NCBI GenBank assembly: GCA_016235345.1
Contig: JACRLG010000024.1
Span: forward strand, 124,001-188,000
DNA length: 64,000 nt
From: Deltaproteobacteria bacterium
Lineage (GTDB): Bacteria; Desulfobacterota; Desulfobacteria; Desulfobacterales; Desulfatibacillaceae
Direction: 5' to 3'
The notes under the pieces were generated by a model. It ran no database searches and was not told where the DNA came from. It saw only the letters and a program-made list of their open reading frames with translations. The position numbers and the translations under genes were made by a program. Of this stretch, positions 44,291 to 53,570 are shown in pieces. Numbering within the stretch: position 1 is the stretch's first letter; each line of letters opens with the position of its first letter.

Positions 44291-45682
44291 TTATTTGATT
44301 ACACCCATGTGGCGAAGGAGTCTTTTGTCTACGGAGCCCGTTTCGGCAAGGCCCTTCTGCTTCTGGTATTTCATGACGGCCTCCCTGGTGTTGGGCCCTA
44401 TTATTCCGTCAACGTCATCATCGTAAAGGCCCATGCCTTTCAGCATTTTCTGGACCTCGAAAATCTGGCGCTTGCGCTCCTCCCAGGCTGAGAGCTTCTG
44501 GCCAGGGGCAGACGCTGCAACCTCCGCCTTCGCCTCGCCTCCGGCTTTTTTTTGCGCTTCGACGGTCGCTGCGTGGGCCTTGGCGATTTCCGCCGCGTGA
44601 GCCTTGTCCGCTACTTCAGCCCGTTCGGGCTTCGGAACCGAGGCCTTTACTGTGGCGGGCTTTCCCTTGCGGTAGGAATCGAGATAGCGGCGGACTTCCT
44701 TTAAAAGCTCAACCGGGTACATGTTGCCGCTCATGTCGTCGTAGACCTTCATGGCCCTTTTTTGAATGACAGCCATGGCGGCAGGCGTGGGCGTCACCTT
44801 CTGTACGCCGTAATCCAGCATGGCCTTTAAGCAGCGCTCGTTGTCGCGGCGGATATCCGAGCAGTAACGCTTCTGGATGTCGCCCTGCTCGTCCATGAGC
44901 TTGTCCTGGTACTTTTCGGGGATCGCATCCCAGGCCGCGTTGGTCAGAACCACCGTGGCGGGGGAGTAGCGGATTTTCATAGTGTTGACGTATTTATCGA
45001 TCGTGTAAAGCTGGCTTCCCACCTGCCAGATGGCCGGTGCGATGTTGGTGTCGATGATGCCGGCGCGCTTGGACGCCGGAGCGTCCGTAACGGCCAGGGG
45101 TACCGGGCTTGCGCCAAGGGCCCTCAGCATGGTGGCTTCCTGGGGACCGTACCATGTTAAAATCCGGGCGGCCTTGAAGTCCTCCAGCTTGTCGAACCTG
45201 TACTTGGTGGAATAGAAAAGGTCGAAGTCCTGGTCTATCCACAAAAAGAGCTTGTAGCCGCTTTCGGTGAAGTAATAGTCGAAGGTGGCGAACATCATGG
45301 AGCGGATGTAATCGACCTCATCGTAATTGTTGAAGAGGAAGGGAAGGCCCACAACCGAAAATTCGGGGCAGGCCTTGGTGGAACCCTGGCCTGAAAGACC
45401 TGCGCCCTGGAGCTGGCCCACCCTCATCTTGCGCAGGTAGTCGTCGTCGTTACCCATGACGCCGCCCCAGAACACCTTTATGGCGACGGTGTCGTTGGTT
45501 CCGCGCTGGAGCCAGGGGTTTATGTATTTCTGGAAGGAAACCGCCCAGCCGAGGTCCTTGGGGGCCAGGGTGGCTATCTTGAGTGCCGTTTTTGCGGCCT
45601 GGGCCTCTGGAACGGCCGCGACCGAGAAGGCCAGGGCCAGAATCATCACCAATGGGATGCACAGCGGTTTTATGGTTCTCAT
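44291..45682 (-). CDS. TRAP-type solute receptor fused to a peptidoglycan-binding domain
   Basis: The 463-residue protein has a signal peptide ending in AAVPEAQAAKT. A DctP-like TRAP receptor domain follows (about 30-330), with LKIATLAPKDLGWAVSFQK, LQGAGLSGQG, LGASPVPLAVTDA and the conserved TNAAWDAIP. An Ala/Lys/Glu-rich linker leads to a C-terminal peptidoglycan-binding domain (about 400-463): QKMLKGMGLYDDDVDGIIGP and REAVMKYQKQKGL. TRAP receptors normally deliver organic acids to a DctQM permease, but no permease gene is near. ATG 45682 follows AGGAGG; longer in-frame starts lack a site. The cell-wall anchoring is inferred. Confidence 0.78.
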   Translation of the reverse strand: MRTIKPLCIPLVMILALAFSVAAVPEAQAAKTALKIATLAPKDLGWAVSFQKYINPWLQRGTNDTVAIKVFWGGVMGNDDDYLRKMRVGQLQGAGLSGQGSTKACPEFSVVGLPFLFNNYDEVDYIRSMMFATFDYYFTESGYKLFLWIDQDFDLFYSTKYRFDKLEDFKAARILTWYGPQEATMLRALGASPVPLAVTDAPASKRAGIIDTNIAPAIWQVGSQLYTIDKYVNTMKIRYSPATVVLTNAAWDAIPEKYQDKLMDEQGDIQKRYCSDIRRDNERCLKAMLDYGVQKVTPTPAAMAVIQKRAMKVYDDMSGNMYPVELLKEVRRYLDSYRKGKPATVKASVPKPERAEVADKAHAAEIAKAHAATVEAQKKAGGEAKAEVAASAPGQKLSAWEERKRQIFEVQKMLKGMGLYDDDVDGIIGPNTREAVMKYQKQKGLAETGSVDKRLLRHMGVIK

Positions 45683-45903
45683 CAATCCTCCTTTTTGATT
45701 TTCGGAAAACGTGGAACTGCCGTGATGATTCAAGTTATTAAGCGGAGCATGGTTCTTTTCCATTTTTTAAGGAATCCGGCAAAGGGAAGAAAAGCGTGGG
45801 GCTTCTTCCCCCGTCTTTTTCGGGAAAACGAAAAATGGAAAAAATTGCGCTCCCAGTAATATCAGAATATTGCGCCCGTTGAAAGACGAATGTTAGCATA
45901 ACG

Positions 45904-46380
45904 TCAGTCGTCGTAATCGTATTTTTTCCTGTCCTTTCCCTTTTTCTTTCCTTTTCCGTGGTCATCGTCGTCATGGCCTTTTTTGGCCTGGCCCGGCGGA
46001 TACTTGGCCTTGTGGCTGTCGTGTTCGATGTAGGGCTTGTCAGAGTCCATCTCTATGAAGACCACACTTCCGAGCCTTCCGGAATAGTCGCCGGGCAGGC
46101 GGGTCGAGAATTTCCACGAACCGCTGAAAAAGTAGAAATAAAGGTCCCTGTCGGAGTCGAAATAGACGCTTGCGTCCGGATAATACCTGTAGCGGTACTT
46201 GGCCCGCCTTCCGTGGGCCGGGGCGTGATCCGGGGGGCCGCCCTTTTTGGTGACTGCGGGTTCCCTCTTTTGGGGCGGCGGAGCCCCGCCCGTAACTTCC
46301 ACACTTCGCACGGGATAACATCCGAAGGAGATGATGCAGGAAGCTGCAAGCGCCAAAAGAAGGCCTTGATTTATCTTCAT
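45904..46380 (-). CDS. Lipoprotein with acidic/Lys-rich C-terminus
   Basis: The 158-residue protein has a lipoprotein signal (LLLALAASCIISFGC). A central segment (YRYRYYPDASVYFDSDRDLYFYFFSG) is Tyr-rich and beta-like. The tail is a run of Asp, His, Gly and Lys (HDDDDHGKGKKKGKDRKK) that could bind metal or nucleic acid, but this is speculation. ATG 46380 follows AAGGAG and overlaps the HD-GYP gene stop by 4 bp, so it is the last gene of a three-gene signalling operon. Confidence 0.55.
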   Translation of the reverse strand: MKINQGLLLALAASCIISFGCYPVRSVEVTGGAPPPQKREPAVTKKGGPPDHAPAHGRRAKYRYRYYPDASVYFDSDRDLYFYFFSGSWKFSTRLPGDYSGRLGSVVFIEMDSDKPYIEHDSHKAKYPPGQAKKGHDDDDHGKGKKKGKDRKKYDYDD

Positions 46381-47651
46381 TTTTCGTTCTCCTTGTTTTT
46401 GACGGATGTAACGGACGGAACCTCTGCCGGTCTCGGCTGGAACATTTTCTGGATGTTCCTGAATTTTTCCTCGCAGGCGAGAAAGGCTTCCACGATCATG
46501 GGGTCGAAGTGTTTGCCCGCCTGCTCCTGTATGAAGGTTTTGGCGGTTTCGTGGGAATAGGGCTCCTTGTGGGGCCGCTTGTTGACCAGAGCGTCGTAAA
46601 CGTCGCAAAGGGCCGCGATCCTGCCGGAAAGAGGTATTGCCGCGCCCTTCAGGCCCTGGGGATATCCTGAACCGTCGAATTTTTCATGATGGGTGAAGGC
46701 GATTTCTGCGGCCATGCGCAGGTAGTCCGCGTTGGGGTCCCAGGACGCCGCGTCGTTCAGGGCGTCGCGCCCCGCCATGCAATGCCTTGTCACCAGTTCG
46801 AACTCGGTTTCGTTGAGGCGCCCGGGCTTTAAAAGCACGCTCTCAGGCACGTGGACCTTGCCTATGTCGTGGAGGACGCTTGTGAGAAAGATGTTTTCCG
46901 TGAAAAGCTGGTCTATCACGTCCGGAGGGGAGGGCATGGCTGCAAGCGCGCCGGTGATGGTTAGGGCGAAAAAGCGGAAGCGCTCCAGGTGGTTCGCCGT
47001 ATCGGGATCGCGCGATTCCACCAGCTTGGCCATGGAAAAGATGACGCCCTCCCTTGACTGGATGGAAAGGATTCTCGCGCCCGCCGCCACTCGCACGTAA
47101 AGCTCGTCGTCGGTGAAGGGCTTGGCCAGAAACTCGTCGGCCCCGGCGTTTCGGCCTTCAAGGATGTCTTCGGGGTTGTCCCGCACCGTGACCAGGACCA
47201 GGTAGGTATATCGGCTCCCCTCGGCCTCGCGTATGTTCCGGCAGAGGGTCAGGCCGTCCATGCCCGGCATCATCCAGTCCGTAACCACCATCCGTACCCG
47301 GTTTTTTTTCCATATCTCCCATGCCTCGGCCCCGTCGCCCGCAAGGATCACCTGATGGCCCATGCGCAAAAGGGCCTGCTCTGTGCGGGTTCTGCCTATG
47401 GGCTCGTCGTCGGCCAGAAGAATCTTCAGGGGCGCGGTCTTCGAGGCCCTGGCGGGCGGAGGCGATTTCTCCCGGCGCTTGAAAAGCTCCTGTTCAAAGC
47501 GCTCGACAATTTCTGAGTCGGGCAGGCTGCCAAGCTCTTCCAGAAACACTTGGCGCAGCCTGGCCACCGTTGGCTCCTTTTCGGCGGCGACGAACTGCAG
47601 AAGTTCGAGCTTCATGCCGGAAAGGGGCGGGCTTTCAATGGCGTTTTTCAT
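46377..47651 (-). CDS. Response regulator with HD-GYP phosphodiesterase domain
   Basis: The 424-residue protein has an N-terminal helical region (about 1-70), a receiver domain (about 75-190: LLADDEP, VTDWMMPGMDG with phospho-Asp, and ...LAKPFT Lys), then an HD-GYP domain (about 210-400). The HD-GYP motifs are HDIGKVHVPESVLLKPGRL and HHEKFDGSGYPQGLKG. HD-GYP proteins degrade cyclic di-GMP. It overlaps REC-Hpt upstream (ATGA) and the lipoprotein downstream, so phosphorelay input probably controls c-di-GMP turnover. Confidence 0.85.
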   Translation of the reverse strand: MKNAIESPPLSGMKLELLQFVAAEKEPTVARLRQVFLEELGSLPDSEIVERFEQELFKRREKSPPPARASKTAPLKILLADDEPIGRTRTEQALLRMGHQVILAGDGAEAWEIWKKNRVRMVVTDWMMPGMDGLTLCRNIREAEGSRYTYLVLVTVRDNPEDILEGRNAGADEFLAKPFTDDELYVRVAAGARILSIQSREGVIFSMAKLVESRDPDTANHLERFRFFALTITGALAAMPSPPDVIDQLFTENIFLTSVLHDIGKVHVPESVLLKPGRLNETEFELVTRHCMAGRDALNDAASWDPNADYLRMAAEIAFTHHEKFDGSGYPQGLKGAAIPLSGRIAALCDVYDALVNKRPHKEPYSHETAKTFIQEQAGKHFDPMIVEAFLACEEKFRNIQKMFQPRPAEVPSVTSVKNKENEK

Positions 47652-48448
47652 TTTTCATCCATGATGAGGTTCAAATTGCGTACATGTTCCCCAAAACCTG
47701 CAAGGCTTTGCCTGAGTTCAAGGATCAATTCCCCGAACGAATTACTTCTTCCTTCCGAGGCGGCCCTTTCAAGCGCGGCAGCCGCCTTGGAGAGCCGGGC
47801 CGCAGCCAGGGTAACGCCTGCGCCCCTTATGGAATGGGCCTCGTGGATCATGGCGGCCAGGTCCTCCGCCCTGTTGGCTTTCTCGATGATGGAAATCTGC
47901 GTCGCCGCATTTTTCAGGAAGGTTGACACGAGCCTGACCAGAAGCTCCCGGTCGTTGCCGAACTGAACAAGGGCTTTTGAAAGGTCGAAGACGGCCTCCC
48001 CTCCCTGGGCGTCCGGCCCGCAGCACTCCGGAATCCGTCCGCAGCCTTGATCAATTTTGGTCCATTCGGCCAGTTTGGTCAAGAGATCGGAGTAATCGAC
48101 GGGCTTTTTGATGCAATTGTCGAAACCGGCCCGAATGGCCCTTTCGCAGAAATCGGTTTCGGGATGGGCCGTAATGCAGGCTATGGAAATCCTTGCCTGC
48201 CCTTCAACCGGATTTTTTTCCTCCGCATCCCTGATGGCCCGGACCGCCTCCATGCCTCCCATGACGGGCATTTCGGCGTCCATGAGCACGCAAGCGTAGC
48301 GCTTTTTCAAAAACGCCTCAACGGCCTGCCGCCCGTTTTCGGCTGTGTCAACCGAGTAACCGGACGATTCCAGGATTTCCCTGGTCAGCATGAGGTTGAC
48401 TGGGTTGTCGTCGGCAACGAGTATGGGAATCGGCCCGCCTGTTTTCAC
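47648..48448 (-). CDS. REC-Hpt phosphorelay protein
   Basis: The 266-residue protein joins a receiver domain (about 1-120: ILVADDNPVNLML, VLMDAEMPVMGG with phospho-Asp, and IKKPVD with Lys) to a C-terminal Hpt domain. Its histidine lies in HEAHSIRGAGVTLAA, where Lys of the usual HxxKG is Arg. It should receive and pass phosphoryl groups, probably from the sensor kinase that diverges from it at 48729. I use GTG 48448 (AAAGGA about 6 bases upstream); a TTG at 48463 is an alternative. It overlaps the next gene by 4 bp. Confidence 0.8.
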   Translation of the reverse strand: MKTGGPIPILVADDNPVNLMLTREILESSGYSVDTAENGRQAVEAFLKKRYACVLMDAEMPVMGGMEAVRAIRDAEEKNPVEGQARISIACITAHPETDFCERAIRAGFDNCIKKPVDYSDLLTKLAEWTKIDQGCGRIPECCGPDAQGGEAVFDLSKALVQFGNDRELLVRLVSTFLKNAATQISIIEKANRAEDLAAMIHEAHSIRGAGVTLAAARLSKAAAALERAASEGRSNSFGELILELRQSLAGFGEHVRNLNLIMDEK

Positions 48449-48728
48449 CAGCCGTCCTTTCAAGGCGATTTTTCCCGCACTTCTGTGCGCAGACCTTCAC
48501 GGGCTGCACAACATGAAATTATAGCCCATGAATTCGCCGGTTGCTTCAAAAATACTTATGGGGTATTCTTTTGTCGCTGCAAGAGGTGCTGAAATTTATT
48601 ATAACATCAGTAAGATATAAGTTAAAAGCGATTTTTTTCACGGTGGTTTGACTGGTACCCGTATCAAGGCTTTCGGTACACGGCCATTTTGGCGATTTGG
48701 CGCATCGGTTGTTTGGGGGTCGGGCTTA

Positions 48729-51700
48729 ATGGCGAAGATACTGGTTGCGGACAGGGATACCGGCGATGCCTTGTCCCTGGCGGCAAAAATCGAAAAGCTG
48801 GGGCATCGGGTGTTGTCAGTGGCCGGGTCTGCCGCACAGGCCCTGGAGGACATGGCAAGGCTCAACCCCGATCTTCTTTTTTGGGATGTGTCCCTCACCG
48901 ATGAAAAGGAAGGCCCGGACCTGGCCGGTGTGCTGAACCGGGCGGGCGGGGCGGCCATGATCCTGACCGGCGCTCCTGCAAGGGGCAAAATTGCCCAACG
49001 GGGTAAAAACGGATCCCCTTGTTCCTTTCTGGCCAAGCCTGTTTACAAGCAGAACCTGAAACAGGCCATAGGAGCGGCCCTGGCCGAAAGGGAAAGGGAA
49101 ACCCTTCTTCAAAACAGCCTCAGGCTGAATTCATTGCTTCTTGACAGCCTGCCGTATCCGGCCCTTTTGATAAATCAGCAGCGAGTGATCATAAAGGCCA
49201 ATAAGGCGGCGCGTCTGATTGGCGCTTCCGAGGGCGCCGCCTGCTGGAAGATTTTTTCAAAAAATGAAATTCCTGCTGAAATCTTCTCCCCATGCTGCGG
49301 AGTGACAGAAAGGCCCCAGGAACCAGCCCGTTGCGACTTTTGCCGATTGGACGAAGTTTTGAAGACAGGACAGCCGACAAGTAATGAGTCGGTTGAACTG
49401 GATGCAAAAGTTTATGATTTTTTCTGGATTCCGGTGGATGGTGGAAACCTGATTCTGCATTACGCAGTGGATGTGACCAGGCGGGTGCGCAACCAGGAGG
49501 AGCTTTCCTGGGAACTGGCCGTCAACAATACCCTTTGCCGTCTTACAGAGCCCATTATCAGCGTTTCGTCCGATCTGGATGCCGTGGCCGACATGGTGCT
49601 GGCCGAGGCCATATCCCTTACGGCGAGCAGGAGCGGGTATATTCTTGAATATGGCTTGGGCGATATGGTGAAGGTTTTATGCAGCATCAACGATGATGTC
49701 TCTGCAGCCGGGGGCCTTTACGGGGATTTCTGCCTTCTGAACAACGATGAAACGGATGGATCTGACGAACAGTCCGACCCGCCGCCTTCCGGCCACACAC
49801 CCTCCTGTTATTCCGATGCATATGCCGACCCGTTCGTTGACTTCCAGGGCGCCCCTGGCAGGACATTGTCGGTGCCGGTGAAAATGGGAACTGAGGCAAT
49901 AGGCCGGATAATCCTTGCAGGCAGGAGGGATGAATACCGGGCCAGGGATTTCCAGGCCGCCCACGAGCTGGCTTCAATGTATGCACTGGCCGTCCAGAGG
50001 CGCAGGTGCGAGGACGCACTTGCCAAGAGCCGGCAGGAACTGGAGCAAAAGGTTTCCGAGCGGACTCACGAGCTTTTGGAGGCCAACCGGAATCTCACCC
50101 GCGAAATTGAGGAACGGAAACGGATGGAAGGCGTTCTCATGCAGCTCGCCCACACCGTTTCCTCATCCGGGGGGGACGAGATTTTCCCGATGCTGGCCGC
50201 AAACATCGCGGATATCCTCAAAGTCGATTTCGCCATGATCGGCGAGCTTTCCGAGGACCGTCAGGAAAGGGTCCGAACGATAGCGGTCATGTCGGGCGGC
50301 GAGAAGATGGACAACTTCGAATACGCGCTCGCCGGAACCCCCTGCGCCTACGTGGCGGGTAAAAATCTCTGCCTGTACCCGGATGGCGTGGCCGGTCTCT
50401 TTCCCGAAGACACCATGCTGAAGCAGATGAACATAGAAGGTTACGGCGGCATACCCCTGTTCGATTCCACGGGCCGCCTGTTCGGCATACTGGCCGTAAT
50501 GGACACCAAGCCCTTTTCCGACACCAGCTTCTTGGTTTCCATGCTGAGGGTCTTCGGAATAAGGGCCGCCGCCGAGTTGGAGCGCCGGAACAGCGAGGAG
50601 CGAGTACGAACCAGCAGGAGAATGCTCCAGACCATTTTCGACGGAATCCCTGAGCCCCTCCTGATGTTTTCCCAGGACCTGGCCGTCCACATGCTGAATC
50701 GTCCGGCTGCCGCCTATTTCCAGACAAGCAACGCGGGCGCGGTGGGCCGGAAATGCTACGAGGCCTTCATGGGCAGGGACATCCCCTGCGAAGGATGCGG
50801 CATAATAAAGGCTATCGAGGAGGGGGCCTCGTACCGGTTCGAGCGCAAGAGCCCCCATGATCCCGACCGGCTTGAAAAAGTGATAATCTATCCCATAAAC
50901 TCCGAAGCGTCCGACTCCGAGCGTTTCATAGTGCGCATAAGGGACATTACGGAGGAAAAACTTCTCCAGCGCCAGTTGATTCAAAGCGAGAAACTAACCA
51001 CCCTGGGGCTGCTGGTTTCGGGAATAGCCCATGAAATCAACAACCCCAACAGCTTCATCACCTTCAACATCCCCATAATGCAGGATTACGTGAACGCCAT
51101 CATGCCCATCGCCGACGCCCACTTTGAGGATTTGCATGATGCGGAGCTTTTCGGAATGAGCTACCCTGAGTTCAGGGAAGATCTTTTTCGCCTGCTGGAA
51201 AACATCAAGCACGGCTCGGATCGCATCAACGCAATCGTAAAGAAGCTCAAAAGTTTCGTCAAAATGGATTCCGTGGAGGAGAAAGCCTGGTTCGCTCCCC
51301 AGTCGGTCATTGAAAAGGGCGTCAACATGGTCAGAACCCAGGTCAACAAGAAGATCAGAATAATCACCATGGACATGGAAGAGGACATGCCGCTGGTTTA
51401 CAGCAACCCCATGGTGGTGGAGCAGGTTCTCATCAACCTCCTTCTGAACGCCTCCCACGCCGCCGACAAGGCCGACTCGTGGGTGAAGATTTCGGCCTCG
51501 GTGCGAAAGGGCGGGCAGGACATCCTTTCCATTGAGGTAAGGGACAACGGCTGCGGAATGGAGCCGGAGGTCAAAAGGAAGCTGTTCAGGCCATTTTTCA
51601 CCAGCCATTCGGCGGGAGACGGAACCGGGCTCGGCCTTTACATCACCAAGAACCTCATAGAGGGCCTTGGCGGCAACATAGAAGTGGAGAGCACCCCCGG

Positions 51701-51773
51701 CCTCGGAAGCACCTTTCAGATCAGCATGCCGGTAACGCCAAGGCGGAAAACCACGGAGCAGGCGGCGGGCTGA
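48729..51773 (+). CDS. Large multi-domain hybrid sensor histidine kinase
   Basis: The 1014-residue soluble kinase has an N-terminal receiver-like domain (about 1-115: KILVADRD, FWDVSLTDE, FLAKPVY). A PAS domain follows (about 135-255), then a GAF-like domain (about 280-430), a coiled coil, a second GAF-like domain (about 490-620), another PAS with a CEGC pair (about 635-750), and a histidine kinase core. The H-box GIAHEINNPNSF puts phospho-His at about 768. The ATP-binding region has NLLLNASHA, DNGCGM and GTGLGLYI. It likely senses a cytoplasmic signal and drives the next gene, an NtrC-type regulator. I chose ATG 48729, not an in-frame TTG at 48648. Confidence 0.82.
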   Translation: MAKILVADRDTGDALSLAAKIEKLGHRVLSVAGSAAQALEDMARLNPDLLFWDVSLTDEKEGPDLAGVLNRAGGAAMILTGAPARGKIAQRGKNGSPCSFLAKPVYKQNLKQAIGAALAERERETLLQNSLRLNSLLLDSLPYPALLINQQRVIIKANKAARLIGASEGAACWKIFSKNEIPAEIFSPCCGVTERPQEPARCDFCRLDEVLKTGQPTSNESVELDAKVYDFFWIPVDGGNLILHYAVDVTRRVRNQEELSWELAVNNTLCRLTEPIISVSSDLDAVADMVLAEAISLTASRSGYILEYGLGDMVKVLCSINDDVSAAGGLYGDFCLLNNDETDGSDEQSDPPPSGHTPSCYSDAYADPFVDFQGAPGRTLSVPVKMGTEAIGRIILAGRRDEYRARDFQAAHELASMYALAVQRRRCEDALAKSRQELEQKVSERTHELLEANRNLTREIEERKRMEGVLMQLAHTVSSSGGDEIFPMLAANIADILKVDFAMIGELSEDRQERVRTIAVMSGGEKMDNFEYALAGTPCAYVAGKNLCLYPDGVAGLFPEDTMLKQMNIEGYGGIPLFDSTGRLFGILAVMDTKPFSDTSFLVSMLRVFGIRAAAELERRNSEERVRTSRRMLQTIFDGIPEPLLMFSQDLAVHMLNRPAAAYFQTSNAGAVGRKCYEAFMGRDIPCEGCGIIKAIEEGASYRFERKSPHDPDRLEKVIIYPINSEASDSERFIVRIRDITEEKLLQRQLIQSEKLTTLGLLVSGIAHEINNPNSFITFNIPIMQDYVNAIMPIADAHFEDLHDAELFGMSYPEFREDLFRLLENIKHGSDRINAIVKKLKSFVKMDSVEEKAWFAPQSVIEKGVNMVRTQVNKKIRIITMDMEEDMPLVYSNPMVVEQVLINLLLNASHAADKADSWVKISASVRKGGQDILSIEVRDNGCGMEPEVKRKLFRPFFTSHSAGDGTGLGLYITKNLIEGLGGNIEVESTPGLGSTFQISMPVTPRRKTTEQAAG

Positions 51774-51820
51774 AGGCCCCGGCCCGGCGCAGGCCGGCTT
51801 CACGAAAGGCATCGATACCC

Positions 51821-53191
51821 ATGACCGATTCAATTTTGGTGGTCGACGACGAACCGCACTTCCTGGACACCATCAAAAGGGGCCTGTCCTTGGCCGGTTT
51901 TCGGGACGTGGCCACCGAGAGCAACCCGGTTGCCGCCCTGGCCCGCCTGGAAGATGGCGAAAAGGCCGACCTGGTTCTTTTGGATGTAAGTATGCCGGAG
52001 ATGGACGGGTTGACCCTTCTTTCCCGGATCAGGAACCTGTGCCCCGACACCGAATGCATAATGGTCACGGCCATCAACGACACCCGGATAGCGGTGGACT
52101 GCATAAGGAGGGGGGCCTACGACTACCTGTTAAAGCCCGTGAGTCGGGAGGACCTGGTTTTCGCCGTCAACAGGGCACTGGAGCGCAAGCGCCTCCTTGC
52201 CGTCTACAGCATGGGAAAGGCCGGTGACGACGTAAGGGACGACCTGCCGGAAGCCTTCGACCCCATTGTCACGCGCTCCCCGGCCCTGATACGGGTGCTC
52301 CGGGAGGCCTGCCTGCACGCCGGGAGCAATGTCCAAAGCCTGATCACGGGCGAAAGCGGCACCGGAAAGGAACTCCTGGCCAGGGCCATGCACCAGGCGA
52401 GCCTGAGAAGCGACATGCCCTTCACCGCCATCAACATGGCCTCCCTGGCTCCCACCCTTTTCGATGCGGAATTTTTCGGGCACACGCGCGGGGCATTTAC
52501 CGGAGCCCAGTCCGAACGCAAGGGCTACCTGGAAACCACCCACCGGGGGACCCTCTTTCTGGACGAGATAGGCCATCTTCCCCTGGAACTCCAAGGGAAG
52601 CTCCTCAGGGTCTTCCAGGAAGGCGAATACATGAAGCTCGGCACCAGCCGGGTCATGAAGGCCGATATCCGCTTCATAGCCGCCACCAACGCAGACCTTA
52701 CAGCCCTGGTGGAGTCGGGCCAGTTCAGGAAGGACCTCTACTACCGTCTCAAGGGGGCCTGGCTCAACCTGCCGTCCCTGCGGGAGCGAAGGGAGGATAT
52801 ACCGCTTCTGGTTTCGGATTTCATGGCTAAAAAAAGCGGCGGGGAAGGAAGGGCGGGGATCACCCAGGAGGCCATGAACCTTCTTATGGCTTACGATTTT
52901 CCGGGAAACGTGCGGGAGCTTCAGTCCATCGTAGCCTCGGCCATGAACCTGGCCCGGAAGGGAGACATAACGGCCCAGTGCATTCCGGCCTACGTGCACG
53001 AAAGCGCCAGGGTCGCCCCAACGCCCTGCCGCCCGGTTGCGGGCAAGGCAGAAAGCCTTTTTGCGGTGGAAAAAAACCACATCGTTTCAGTGTTCGAATC
53101 AACCGGGCGCAACAAGATGCAGACCGCCCGCATCCTCGACATAGGGCTCAACACCCTTAGGAGGAAACTCAAAACCTACGGCCTCGACTAG
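51821..53191 (+). CDS. Sigma-54-dependent response regulator (NtrC family)
   Basis: This 456-residue protein has a receiver domain (about 1-120: ILVVDDEP, LVLLDVSMPEMDG), an AAA+ sigma-54 activator domain (about 145-375) and a C-terminal HTH. The AAA+ part has Walker A TGESGTGKE (about 176) and the sigma-54 contact loop GAFTGA (about 224). The Fis-type HTH is RNKMQTARILDIGLNTLRRKL. Once phosphorylated, most likely by the upstream kinase, it should activate sigma-54 promoters. Two such promoters lie at 53479 and 56811, which makes them its probable targets. Confidence 0.9.
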   Translation: MTDSILVVDDEPHFLDTIKRGLSLAGFRDVATESNPVAALARLEDGEKADLVLLDVSMPEMDGLTLLSRIRNLCPDTECIMVTAINDTRIAVDCIRRGAYDYLLKPVSREDLVFAVNRALERKRLLAVYSMGKAGDDVRDDLPEAFDPIVTRSPALIRVLREACLHAGSNVQSLITGESGTGKELLARAMHQASLRSDMPFTAINMASLAPTLFDAEFFGHTRGAFTGAQSERKGYLETTHRGTLFLDEIGHLPLELQGKLLRVFQEGEYMKLGTSRVMKADIRFIAATNADLTALVESGQFRKDLYYRLKGAWLNLPSLRERREDIPLLVSDFMAKKSGGEGRAGITQEAMNLLMAYDFPGNVRELQSIVASAMNLARKGDITAQCIPAYVHESARVAPTPCRPVAGKAESLFAVEKNHIVSVFESTGRNKMQTARILDIGLNTLRRKLKTYGLD

Positions 53192-53192
53192 C

Positions 53193-53312
53193 AGCCCACC
53201 GAAAAACGCGATTTGCGGTGTTGCACTTCAAAGCCAATTCCGTCACGTACATTAAGTACGCTTACTCATTGTTTTTTCGTGCGCCTTGCGACTCATCGTT
53301 TTTCGGTGGGCT
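53193..53312 (+). repeat. Palindromic dispersed repeat, copy 6
   Basis: This 120-bp element has outer arms AGCCCACCGAAAAACG/CGTTTTTCGGTGGGCT and core GTACATTAAGTAC. The left word is TTGCGGTGT, and the right word is CCTTGCGACTCATCG, slightly degenerate. The inner stem is partly decayed (AAAGCCAAT against ATTGTTTTT). It shares a long inner stretch with copy 4. It begins 1 bp after the stop of the NtrC-type gene, in the same orientation. Confidence 0.82.
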
Positions 53313-53478
53313 TTACTTCCAGCCTTTTTCAACAGGCTGATAGGCTTTACGGGCGATGCCGTTTTGGACCGTATCAAAACGGCACGGCATCGTATTGGAA
53401 TGGCAGGCTTTCTGTTTTGGCCTGAGGCAGCCGACAGATTCAACCGCACCCCAGGGATAAAACGGGGCCCCATTATTA

Positions 53479-53495
53479 TTGGCACGGTGCTTGCT
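53479..53495 (+). promoter_or_regulatory. Sigma-54 promoter upstream of the REC-kinase gene
   Basis: TTGGCACGGTGCTTGCT matches the sigma-54 consensus in both the GG at -24 and the GC at -12, with 10 bases between them. It lies 76 bp upstream of the REC-kinase ATG and directly downstream of the NtrC-type regulator gene. Confidence 0.85.
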
Positions 53496-53570
53496 GATAT
53501 CGGGCTAAATGGACCGCCCTGAATTCCTTCAGGGCCTCAAAGTTCCGGATAGGTTGTGAAGGAGCCGTTA

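Larger units (their letters stand above)
53192..53570. other. Intergenic region between the NtrC-type and REC-kinase genes
   Basis: It holds repeat copy 6 (53193-53312), a hairpin near 53354-53391 (GCCGTTTTG/CAAAACGGC) without a T tract, and a sigma-54 promoter (53479-53495). No gene is seen. Confidence 0.55.
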
